DNA from: Ridgeia piscesae
Lineage: Eukaryota; Annelida; Polychaeta; Sabellida; Siboglinidae
Assembly: GCA_025642075.2 (NCBI GenBank)
Contig: JAODUO010001221.1
Location: 79,777-143,776 of the forward strand
Length of the DNA stretch: 64,000 nucleotides
Direction of reading: 5' to 3'
Below are positions 59,101 through 64,000 of this stretch, one piece after another (position 1 is the first letter of the stretch; each line of letters begins with the position of its first letter). Below the pieces are notes generated by a model. The model was given only the letters and a program-made list of their open reading frames with translations, was not told the origin of the DNA and searched no databases. A program made the translations under genes and the position numbers.

Positions 59101-59481
59101 CTAAGTTTATTCCATTTGACCATCTCCGCATTCTCCGCTGTCACTGGCTTCGCGGACTGCAAATAGATTACGTCTCATGGCACACCTAGCCCGCCGCCGA
59201 AGCAGTAGCACCCTAATCCGCAGCATAGCCATAGCGCGGCTCTTGACCCCGGGCTCTGGCTTGGCGAATGCCCGAGTAGCTGCTCTGACCCGGCCGCACG
59301 ACCCGGCCCCATCGCGCATCACATTTCACAATGTCATCAGTTTATACCTTCCGTGTTTTTGAATTGCGAACTTGACTCCTTCTTTCTGAAAAGGCATTAG
59401 CTTTTTCTGCAATTTAACAGGCAAAAAAGACAAATCCACATCGTATTCTTCTCGCGGGAGTTTACCCCGCTCATCCGCCAT
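37960..59481 (-). CDS. ZRANB3: ZRANB3: SNF2 fork-remodelling translocase with NZF finger and HNH nuclease (complete, 20 coding exons, 1,366 aa)
   Basis: ZRANB3 binds polyubiquitinated PCNA, remodels stalled forks and cuts DNA through its HNH domain. Exons: 59481-59348, 57946-57928, 57490-57312, 56834-56600, 55683-55562, 54941-54797, 54324-54160, 53441-53274, 52058-51987, 50760-50581, 50023-49859, 49337-47999, 47255-47134, 44578-44448, 43653-43533, 42651-42391, 41105-40968, 39959-39856, 39383-39275, 38151-37960. The total is 4,101 nt with no phase conflict. Order of parts: Walker A DEMGLGKT (about residue 50), DESH box (about 149-152), helicase C motifs ending EDRAHRIGQ (about 446-454), PIP box QKTVLDYF (532-539), NZF with four cysteines (651, 654, 665, 668), a CxxC pair in CVNCQQP (exon 17), HGVCQLC (exon 18) and HNH VDHITPV through NLRTLCTVCH (1307-1333). 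It is longer than human (about 1,079) mainly because exon 12 encodes a long acidic linker. Low-complexity arrays adjoin several splice sites. Confidence 0.95.
38600..38820. repeat. Interspersed repeat family, copy C (right half only)
   Basis: Shares GTGAAATGTTGCGTAGTGTT-like, GACATCAAAGTATAC-like, GACAAAAAGTCAAAATC and ATGTTTTCTCGAA with 41770-41950. Located in the last intron of ZRANB3. Confidence 0.7.
39856..39959 (-). CDS. ZRANB3: ZRANB3 coding exon 18
   Basis: Encodes VQQVFESEHGVCQLCQVDAH then ELFLRVK, matching KVFETEHGVCQLCNVNAQELFLRL. The CxxC here pairs with the CxxC of the last exon in the HNH zinc site (known of the family). Confidence 0.93.
39975..40372 (-). repeat. 20-bp minisatellite upstream of ZRANB3 exon 18 (about 20 copies)
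   Basis: Plus-strand unit GAGGTCTGATGACTATACAC. It begins about 15-30 bases from the exon 18 acceptor (CTTCTGTCACAG at 39971-39960) but does not include it. Confidence 0.95.
40849..40972 (-). repeat. 18-bp minisatellite on ZRANB3 exon 17 donor (about 7 copies)
   Basis: Minus-strand unit TGG|GTGGGTGGTCTCATC. Every unit copies the last codon and donor of exon 17 (TAC TGG|GTGGGT). Read through, it encodes repeats of VGGLIW in frame. Confidence 0.95.
40968..41105 (-). CDS. ZRANB3: ZRANB3 coding exon 17, zinc-binding segment before HNH
   Basis: Encodes AVDAEGRPLCVNCQQPYQTE through FCCRDCMQQYW, matching AVDNEGNPLCLRCQQP and RFCSLKCQEEFW of the family. The donor TGG|GTGGGT starts the 18-bp array. 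Confidence 0.93.
41200..42000. repeat. Interspersed repeat family, copy B (longest)
   Basis: About 800 bp in ZRANB3 intron 16. Matches copy A (20360-21025) over both ends and copy C (38600-38820) over the right half. No ORF of note, so probably a nonautonomous element. Confidence 0.65.
42391..42651 (-). CDS. ZRANB3: ZRANB3 coding exon 16
   Basis: Encodes ADVATVTLSKADEVGGSVRI then ISRSMTATSVG onward to KMKGILQ, matching the family's DVAVASMDKVKNVGGHVRLITK and GYLQ. Its acceptor adjoins the 26-bp array. Confidence 0.9.
42660..42870 (-). repeat. 26-bp minisatellite at ZRANB3 exon 16 acceptor (about 7 copies)
   Basis: Minus-strand units read TTTGCTGTTGTTGACAGATG plus TTATCA. They resemble the authentic acceptor TTGTTGTTGCAG|GCAGATGTC, so each unit has a pyrimidine-rich run, an AG and GATGT. 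Confidence 0.85.
43533..43653 (-). CDS. ZRANB3: ZRANB3 coding exon 15
   Basis: Encodes SLAVNKRRLIAKSGEIFLNP through KQRYMTK, matching SLTAMKQRIIRKSGQLFCSP and KRYITK. Donor GTAAGT. Confidence 0.9.
44448..44578 (-). CDS. ZRANB3: ZRANB3 coding exon 14
   Basis: Encodes VKEPLNVNFVPLDVEM through NLRLVRRFVKQWN, matching the family's CNFIPLDIKLDLWEDLP and LILRFVREWSS. Confidence 0.9.
45165..45480 (-). mobile_element. SINE, second near-full copy, truncated in its tRNA head
   Basis: Same body as 4800-5125, with GAACCCGGGTT at the B box, but the tRNA-like head stops at GTCGAGAG where an unrelated TIR-like sequence begins. Confidence 0.75.
45478..47060. mobile_element. Possible outer DNA transposon enclosing a piggyBac-type MITE
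   Basis: The left border GGGTGGGATCAAATAC and the inverse of the right border GGGTCGGGTCCAAATGC are similar, and both ends carry TTCAAATACAA-type internal sequence. No matching target duplication is visible, so the border calls are tentative. Confidence 0.4.
45653..46673. mobile_element. piggyBac-like nonautonomous element with TTAA target sites
   Basis: TTAA|CCCTGCGACCGGCC at the left and TGCTGGTTGAAGGG|TTAA at the right. The inverted ends match at about 10 of 14 bases and start CCC as piggyBac ends do. A perfect 16-bp palindrome GGCCGATTAATCGGCC sits near the left end. About 1.02 kb, no transposase ORF. Located in ZRANB3 intron 13. Confidence 0.7.
47040..47127 (-). mobile_element. tRNA-derived SINE head abutting a splice donor
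   Basis: Minus strand: GGCCGCACTATGGCATAACG through GGGTTTGAATCAGGG, with an A-box-like TGGCATAACGGTT and B-box-like GGTTTGAATCA. It starts only a few bases after the exon 13 donor GTGAGT (47133-47128). Confidence 0.55.
47134..47255 (-). CDS. ZRANB3: ZRANB3 coding exon 13
   Basis: Encodes DEKLQAVADTRVVNIDGIVT then HAAFLYSCSRNTSRIFLYDQ, matching LMFCASRNTDRIHIYTKDG. Acceptor GTGTCCGCAG, donor GTGAGT. Confidence 0.9.
47603..47707. repeat. Recent tandem duplication, about 51 bp x 2
   Basis: CAACAGATTAAATAAAATCA through TATTGAAAACACAA is repeated back to back, identical by eye, in ZRANB3 intron 12. Confidence 0.9.
47999..49337 (-). CDS. ZRANB3: ZRANB3 coding exon 12: PIP box, candidate SIM, NZF finger and acidic linker
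   Basis: A long exon, residues about 529-974. It opens with a canonical PCNA-interacting box QKTVLDYF followed by the basic stretch ARKRK. A hydrophobic patch IVLI followed by DSDSDE (about 582-591) looks like a SUMO-interacting motif. The RanBP2-type NZF is WSCRLC and CEMCNSPK with a 10-residue spacer, ubiquitin-binding in this family. The remaining 300 residues are Ser/Asp/Glu-rich and not alignable by eye. Donor GTAGGC. Confidence 0.93.
49859..50023 (-). CDS. ZRANB3: ZRANB3 coding exon 11, degenerate PIP-like end
   Basis: Encodes TLNGETQVLRMDDADAAQVE then DITSFFQTTQA. DITSFF aligns with the human PIP box core DIRSFF, but the leading glutamine is aspartate here. A canonical PIP box follows at the start of exon 12. 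Confidence 0.88.
50581..50760 (-). CDS. ZRANB3: ZRANB3 coding exon 10, helicase motif VI
   Basis: Encodes GLTLTAAKLVVFAELDWTPG, EQCEDRAHRIGQHDTVHVHY and LVAKGTLDEWVWAALAHK, with the arginine finger region RAHRIGQ. Its acceptor CTGTTTTAG is the template of the 27-bp array running to about 51560. Confidence 0.95.
50761..51560 (-). repeat. 27-bp minisatellite on ZRANB3 exon 10 acceptor (about 29 copies)
   Basis: Minus-strand unit GGTCTTACGGTAGTTGAACT plus GTTTCAG, whose end and start reproduce the authentic acceptor TTTTAG|GGTCTTAC. In the exon's frame it reads GLTVVELFQ repeats. Confidence 0.97.
51987..52058 (-). CDS. ZRANB3: ZRANB3 coding exon 9
   Basis: 72-nt exon RLVHQFQNDTSTRVAVLSMR then AAGV, matching HLVNQFQKDPDTRVAILSIQAAGQ. 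Donor GTATGT. Confidence 0.92.
52555..52850 (+). mobile_element. RTE-type LINE 3' end remnant
   Basis: Plus-strand fragments read HKWTWIGYVCRMP-like, SIPRGAVWWTPGDKRA, TWRRSVEREMKAFG and AADRKHWRSLVAVLCV, broken by frame changes and a stop. This is the well-known tail of RTE-like reverse transcriptase polyproteins (GHVLRMP, TWRRTVE, AADRxxWR). It lies in ZRANB3 intron 8, antisense to the gene, and is inactive. Confidence 0.75.
53015..53262 (-). repeat. 15-bp minisatellite near ZRANB3 exon 8 donor (about 16 copies)
   Basis: Minus-strand unit CATGTTGACACACAC. The array starts within about 12-30 bases of the donor GTGAGT (53273-53268). Confidence 0.95.
53274..53441 (-). CDS. ZRANB3: ZRANB3 coding exon 8, start of helicase C lobe
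   Basis: Encodes VNDYIKMLCENAGLKLIVFA then HYHVMMDSLTDLLHDLGVKF and IRIDGHTPQQDRP, matching KDYIKMML, KFLVFAHH and YIRIDGSV. The donor GTGAGT is followed within about 35 bp by the 15-bp array. Confidence 0.93.
53708..53793. repeat. Short foldback sequence
   Basis: AGCGTAAAGTTAC and GTAACTTTACGCT are perfect inverse complements about 60 bp apart in ZRANB3 intron 7; possibly a tiny MITE. Confidence 0.7.
54160..54324 (-). CDS. ZRANB3: ZRANB3 coding exon 7
   Basis: Encodes ELDSTWEDLQVALGRKKLSV then AKLLSAREALQQEQTSATEI and RLLGEIRKRTCTAK, a weakly conserved linker that ends like the family's KQTAIAK. The donor AAG|GTGAAA was chosen because the next exon continues with the conserved VNDYIKML. 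The frame stays open for 26 codons past this donor (VYTYVDLWLMCLEAHENAIE), so an alternative 3' end is possible. Confidence 0.82.
54797..54941 (-). CDS. ZRANB3: ZRANB3 coding exon 6
   Basis: Encodes GASNLEELQMMMAGKVMIRR then LKKNVLSQLPPKQRQRIAFE, matching the family's GASNLNELHQLLSDIMIRRLKTEVLTQLPPKVRQRI. It links the two RecA lobes. Confidence 0.93.
55562..55683 (-). CDS. ZRANB3: ZRANB3 coding exon 5
   Basis: Encodes LFPQLDSLCPGDFGTWTDFT then ARYCDARWQYFGRHRRKWST, matching LFMQIEALFPQKFGRWTDYAKRYCNAHIRYFGKRPQW. Donor GTAAGT. Confidence 0.93.
56001..56425. repeat. 37-bp minisatellite in ZRANB3 intron 4
   Basis: Units GAGGTGGGTGTCCTCAGGAA plus TGACAGGTGTCCTCAGT, about 6 good copies from 56165 and degenerate relatives (GATGTCCTCAGAG) before them. 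It lies about 175 bp from the exon 4 donor, so it does not touch a splice site. Confidence 0.92.
56600..56834 (-). CDS. ZRANB3: ZRANB3 coding exon 4, DESH box
   Basis: Encodes VTIVTYGLLRH, FKVVIVDESHYIKNRKAAGT and LLLTGTPALSRPEE, the motif II (DESH) and motif III (LTGTPAL) region of the SMARCAL1/ZRANB3 branch of SNF2 ATPases. Donor GTGACG. Confidence 0.95.
57312..57490 (-). CDS. ZRANB3: ZRANB3 coding exon 3, Walker A and motif Ia
   Basis: Starts MGLGKTLQALCVSYYYRTEW and continues PLLIVVPSSLRYPWIEELER, nearly identical to the family. The lysine and threonine of GKT are the ATP-binding residues. The donor is GTGGGT after ATCAG. Confidence 0.95.
57928..57946 (-). CDS. ZRANB3: ZRANB3 coding exon 2, a 19-nt microexon
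   Basis: Acceptor TTTTGCAG, 19 nt encoding R(C)LIADE across the junctions, donor GTAACT. It supplies the acidic lead-in to the Walker A motif: joining exons 1-2-3 gives GRCLIADEMGLGKT, equal to the family's GRCMVADEMGLGKT. Skipping it would shift the frame. Confidence 0.85.
58720..59347 (-). other. ZRANB3 intron 1, GC-rich proximal part
   Basis: The 59100-59335 portion is clearly GC- and CpG-rich next to exon 1, as expected of a promoter-proximal region. It may instead carry a decayed nonautonomous element around 58720-58920. Nothing coding is recognised. Confidence 0.4.
59348..59481 (-). CDS. ZRANB3: ZRANB3 coding exon 1 with start codon
   Basis: The ATG at 59481 opens MADERGKLPREEYDVDLSFL, followed by PVKLQKKLMPFQKEGVKFAI, matching the family's LRAKLLPFQKDGIIFALKRNGR. 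The exon ends HG plus AG of an arginine codon, donor GTATAA. The first intron is about 1.4 kb. Confidence 0.88.
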
Positions 59482-59624
59482 GGTAGTGTTGCGCCCCTAG
59501 CGAGTATCTCAGGGATGCTGTACCGGTGCATCCACCTACCGGATTATTACAGATACTTTTTTAATCCCCTCGCCCTTCTATTTTCTTACCTGTCCGTCTC
59601 ACCCACTTTCACTTTTTTATTCCT

Positions 59625-59625
59625 C

Positions 59626-59656
<31 letters not shown>

Positions 59657-60030
59657 CCTCTCTCTCTCTCTTTCTCTCCCTCTCTCTCTCTCTTTCTCTC
59701 CCTCCCTCCCTCTCCCTCCCCCTCTCTCTCTCATCTCTCTCTCTCTCCCTCTAGTACTGTCCACGTACCCACTTTCTTCCCTTTCTTTCTCCTTATCTCT
59801 GTCTCTCGATCTTTATCTTAATCCATTTCTCCCTCTTTTCCCTCTCTGTTTCTCCCCTTCTCTCTCCTTCTTCACCTTTCCCCATCTGCCTGCGTGTCGG
59901 TGTCTGCCTGTCTATACCTGTCTGTCTATCTGCCTCTTTCTCAAGATCGAGCTCTACCTTCCACTATAGATCTATATAGTTAGCTATGCCCTCAGATCTC
60001 TCCCTCCCTCCCGCCCTCACTCCCTCCCTC
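59625..60030. repeat. (CT)n-rich low-complexity tract
   Basis: Long runs of CTCTCTCT, CTTTCTC and CCCTCCCTC upstream of ZRANB3; open frames across it are low-complexity artefacts. Confidence 0.95.
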
Positions 60031-60116
60031 CCTCATGTATAGTTGATTAATACATGTTTCAAAATAAACCGATAATCAAGTGGTACTGATACGGTGTGGC
60101 GGTCCAGAACGTCGAA

Positions 60117-60170
60117 GGTTAGCGGTTCATATCAAAAGGTTAGCGGTTCATGACGAAGGTTAGCGCGACG
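60117..60170. repeat. Short triplicated motif AAGGTTAGCGGTTCAT
   Basis: AAGGTTAGCGGTTCAT occurs twice, and AAGGTTAGCG a third time, within about 55 bp. Confidence 0.85.
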
Positions 60171-60599
60171 ATATGCAATGTCGAGCAGTCCAGAACGTCG
60201 TTCCACGTATGCACATGCGCGCCGAACTGGCGTAACCTGACTAACCTCAGGTGACCTCAGGTGGCCGATCAACTTTGACCCCGTGCCAGAATGCCGAGAG
60301 TGAGTTCATGACCCCCGCGCACGGGCGTCGATCGGTGGGGGACGGGGGGGGACGTGTCCCCCCACTTTTCAGCGTGGGGGACAGCATAGGAATTGTCCCC
60401 CCACTTTTCAGCTCAGAAAAATTGCGGGGCATGTAGCCTGACTCACTTCTCCTCTCTCTTAAAAGCCGCTACATAGGACTAGAAGCTAGACAATAAACTC
60501 GCGATATGAAGTTCCGACCACCCATTAGAAATTAAATCGACTGGCCGCAGCGCGCAACTTGATCTTACTTCAGTAAATAATCATCATGCCGGTATAGAA

Positions 60600-61022
60600 C
60601 TTACATTTTTCCGGTGTTATAAACGTTCCGATTGACGTTTCTGCGCATGCACGATAAATATAAAATCATTAACGTGCAGCGAAACGACAGTGCATTGATT
60701 TATGGTATAAATATTACGGGTTGTTCGTTAGGATATATATATATATAAAGTTATTTGTAACGAATTAACACGAGGCAAAAAAGTTTTGAAGCATGTTTTG
60801 ATAGCAAACGTGACTATAGTGCGCCATAATATGTGACGGTGATTTAAACAAACGTATAAGATGTTATTGTATTGAACGACATTTTAAGCAACTCTTCACA
60901 GTAAGCATCACAGGAGAGTTGACGAACAGCCCGTGGCATTCATACAAAAAATGCTTTGTCGTTTCGCTGCGCATGCGCAGAAACGTCAATCGGAAAGTTT
61001 ATAACGACCGCAAAAATGTAAG
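60600..61022. mobile_element. MITE with about 52-bp terminal inverted repeats
   Basis: Left CTTACATTTTTCCGGTGTTA through GATTGACGTTTCTGCGCATGC; the right end is its inverse (GCATGCGCAGAAACGTCAAT through CAAAAATGTAAG). The arms continue inward with GCAGCGAAACGACA (60676-60689) and TGTCGTTTCGCTGC (60957-60970). About 420 bp, no ORF. It interrupts a sequence whose uninterrupted relative lies at about 61230-61400. Confidence 0.82.
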
Positions 61023-61811
61023 CGCGACACTGGGCTGAGCCGCTGCCGTGCTCTATCAGTTTGCATCCTTGTGTTGATATTATTAGTAGGTTCTATAGCC
61101 ATCAAGCACATTATAAATTAAAAAATTTGTGTTTCACATTCACCCCTTGCCTGCATGCTTGATGCTTATCGCGTACGACCGATCACTACCCTCTCTTAAA
61201 TGTCTAGTAGTAAAATTAATATACGAGTTCATATATAAACTTCCGACTACCCAGTTGAACATTATTAGATAATTACTTGGTTGACCGCAACTAGATCTTA
61301 GTTCAGTAAATATTCATCATGCCGGGCTCTGTGAATTTGCACCTTTGTGTTGATATATTAATAGACACTAGCCATCAAGCACATTATAGATTATTAATTT
61401 TTGTTTGTCCTGTCACCCCTTGGATTGCAGCCTGGTCGCCCTGATGGATACTTATATCGGTTGCGGCGGAACCAGCGGATTCCTGCACTTTGTGTAATTT
61501 TAATCCCATTTGAGTGATGACAAATTTCTTTGCCAAATGGTGGGATTTGGAAGTCCTACACAGGCACCCGTGTAACATTTGTATCTTGTCACCATGGACC
61601 ATAGATATAAATAGAACACACTAGTAGAACTATAGGGAAAATATTAATTACATGCACATCAGTCCTTGTTGTCACTCTACGAATGAAAGTCTAGCCTCCA
61701 AATTTTCAGGGATTTGGGTGAGCCATGTCCCCTCTTCAAATATATGTAGCCAACATAACTATTTTAAATAACATAACATAAAGGCCTTTGTTTATTTTAG
61801 AATTAGCACCA

Positions 61812-61947
<136 letters not shown>

Positions 61948-64000
61948 TCGACGCCCCTGCCCCGCGGCGACAGTGTTACATAATAAATCATTTCTGCGCG
62001 CTGCAGCGACGACCTACTTTTCGACCGCGCACGTGTTCTTGTCATTTCTCTGCACAACGACCACGATGCCGAGACGTGTCGATAGCGAATTCAAACAATA
62101 CACGGACTGCATAAAACAGTAAATAACAAAGAAGACGCACTTGGCAAGTGACACCCGCATGAGAAATGCTGTCGTCATGAGCGGTAAAGACTAGAAACTA
62201 CCAAGTAGACGGTGAGTAAACAAAACACTGTGTATTGCAGTTTATTATAATATAGCCACACCTCGAAAACCATGACTCGCGTGACAACTGATCTGTCAAG
62301 TAAAATGTCACATCGTGAATTTATTACACGTATGCTGCCAAAAATTGCCCTGTGATCAAACATTGAAATTACTGTCATTTATCTAAACAAAAGTCACGAT
62401 GTGCACTAATTTTCACGCGTATACATTAGTTTTCACATTAGACTTGGACTTGGTAGATGGCGTGAGTTCAGTGGGGATAGACCAAACTTCATATTCCATA
62501 AGTAAGATTACCTCACAATTAATATAATATATACAGTTGCTTAGCCTTAGGGTATATGTACTGATATGTGGTTGTAGCAATTACTGCTGCGCTTGAAATG
62601 TTATTTACCAGACATGATGTTTAATGTACATTATTATTTTTTAAACAACATAGTGGGTCCTGGCCCCTACATTTACTGTCAGGTCCCTGACATGTCCAAG
62701 TCCAACGCATTGGGTCTGATCAAACATATTGGACTATAAACAATTATACACATTAAAGAACTGTAACATTTATAAATAATGGCCTGATAACTTCTATCCC
62801 AGAGGCCAAGGCAAAGAAAATGTCGTTATTATGTATCAGTAAATTACACTGGATGCTGTGGGTGCAGTCGATTGCTGCCCTTTGTCAGGGTTAACATTGA
62901 CTGACAATGGGTTACGAGGTGGACAGGCAGCCCATAGAGGAAGAACCACTATTTCAAGCAGCTCTGATTCAGAGGAAAATGAAGACACAACCCTCCATTG
63001 ATGTCTTGAAATGATCAACAGTATTTACTAATGAAGCTGCTACATAGACTATAGTCATGATGTTTGTGGCATGTTAATTGTGTTGAATAAAGTTATAGAA
63101 TTACAATGACATAAAAGTGAATTCTTTTGTATGGTCCTCACTTTTTGTGTCCCTTAGGTTTTGAAAAGTGGGGGTACTGCTGGCTCCCATTAATTTTAGG
63201 CTAAATTATAACACTGGTAAATAAAGAGTAGATGCTAATGTCTCGGCGTATGTTGGAGGTTCAAATCCGCCAGGTAAATGCACAAACCTTTGTGCACAAT
63301 TACCTCTGGCATGGGCTGTTGACTGATACATTGCATCTGCGCATATTATTTCCTTCATCGGTTGACATTTCATTAAAACGAATGTTATTGATGCAACAAT
63401 TTACGTATCAATTGCATATAGATATATAATCAGATAAAAATCAGTCAACTGATTTACCTAATAAAATGAATAAATAAATAAGTATACTTATATAGTGCCA
63501 AATCTAGTTATAAACTACTCAGGGCGTTTTACATATACATGTAGTAGGTATTCGTTTAAAAAATAATTACTTAAACATATGACTAAAATTAACTCTACAT
63601 TACCAAAGAGCCACGTAAACAGATTAATGAAAACAATAACTAAACAAATAAGCATATAGAAAGCTAAAATACATAAAAACTAAAACATCATTTAAGAAAG
63701 TAGGAGTTAAAATTCTCTTTAATAATGCTGCAGTCACTAAAATAATAGTTAAGCATATATTTATACAGCCACCGTCATAGAATTTATATAATCATTAAAC
63801 AATTTAACCTAACATTATGGTGTTACTGAAACTGCTTCTGTATCACAGGGAATTATATACATCAATGAACTGCTAATCTTATTAATACTTCCAACTGACA
63901 AGTTCTACTGGGTGGTCCTGCTTAAGAACATGTCATCATCATCAATCAATTGTAAGGATTTATCATGAAATGAAACTGTGCAGTTGAGGTATGTGGCAAA
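61948..64000. other. Right-end intergenic DNA
   Basis: AT-rich with no recognised gene. It contains a fragment of the SINE body near 63476-63545 (TATACTTATATAGTGCCAAAT and CAGGGCGTTTTACA). Short open frames at 62836-63018 and 63232-63429 lack family similarity by eye. Confidence 0.5.

Noticed and set aside
59177..59362. GC-rich ORFs on both strands near ZRANB3 exon 1.
   Set aside because: Explained by stop-poor GC-rich promoter-proximal DNA; no recognised domain.
59515..59754. 79-residue ORF rich in Leu/Ser with a signal-peptide look.
   Set aside because: Translation of the CT-rich tract.
61384..61602. 72-residue minus-strand ORF that looked protein-like.
   Set aside because: No family recognised, and part of it lies within a locally duplicated noncoding repeat.

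Overview
This is a window of animal nuclear DNA. Evidence for that: intron-split genes with GT-AG junctions, AATAAA poly(A) signals, tRNA-derived SINEs, DNA-transposon foldback elements, an RTE-type LINE tail and very large intronic minisatellites. The proteins are clear metazoan orthologues, and the repeat style (a SINE ending in a CTTTACTTTAC-like tail, abundant MITEs, AT-rich introns) suggests a marine mollusc. The species cannot be fixed from sequence alone.

Layout. (1) About 1-26,532, minus strand: INTS7 (Integrator complex subunit 7). Fourteen coding exons are visible, giving residues 1-670 in one frame; the C-terminal part lies beyond the window start. (2) 26,680-28,630, plus strand: COMMD1, complete in three exons (188 aa). 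It is divergent from INTS7, with only 147 bp between the two start codons. (3) 30,754-34,824, plus strand: a sphingosine-1-phosphate phosphatase (SGPP type), three coding exons, 485 aa, followed by a long 3' UTR. (4) 37,960-59,481, minus strand: ZRANB3, complete in 20 coding exons that sum to 4,101 nt (1,366 aa plus stop). It carries an SNF2 motor, PIP box, NZF zinc finger and C-terminal HNH nuclease. It is convergent with SGPP. (5) 59,482-64,000: no recognisable gene; simple repeats, a MITE and its empty-site paralogue.

The most unusual structure is a set of minisatellites anchored on splice sites. In INTS7, four arrays abut splice junctions: 36-bp units at the donor of exon 13, 35-bp units at the acceptor of exon 13, about 212 units of 42 bp at the acceptor of exon 11, and about 70 units of 43 bp at the donor of exon 9. 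In ZRANB3, arrays of 27, 26 and 18 bp sit on the acceptor of exon 10, the acceptor of exon 16 and the donor of exon 17. Arrays of 15 and 20 bp lie within tens of bases of two more junctions. In the strongest cases the repeat unit is a copy of the splice site plus a little neighbouring exon or intron, so one real site faces tens to hundreds of look-alikes. Several units (42, 27 and 18 bp) keep the reading frame. This recurring association is the best candidate for an undescribed phenomenon here.

The four genes do not form a pathway: INTS7 acts in transcription termination and snRNA processing, COMMD1 in endosomal trafficking and NF-kB control, SGPP in ER sphingolipid metabolism, and ZRANB3 in replication-fork remodelling. 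All exon borders were inferred by reading splice consensus and matching remembered family sequence; none is supported by transcript data here.
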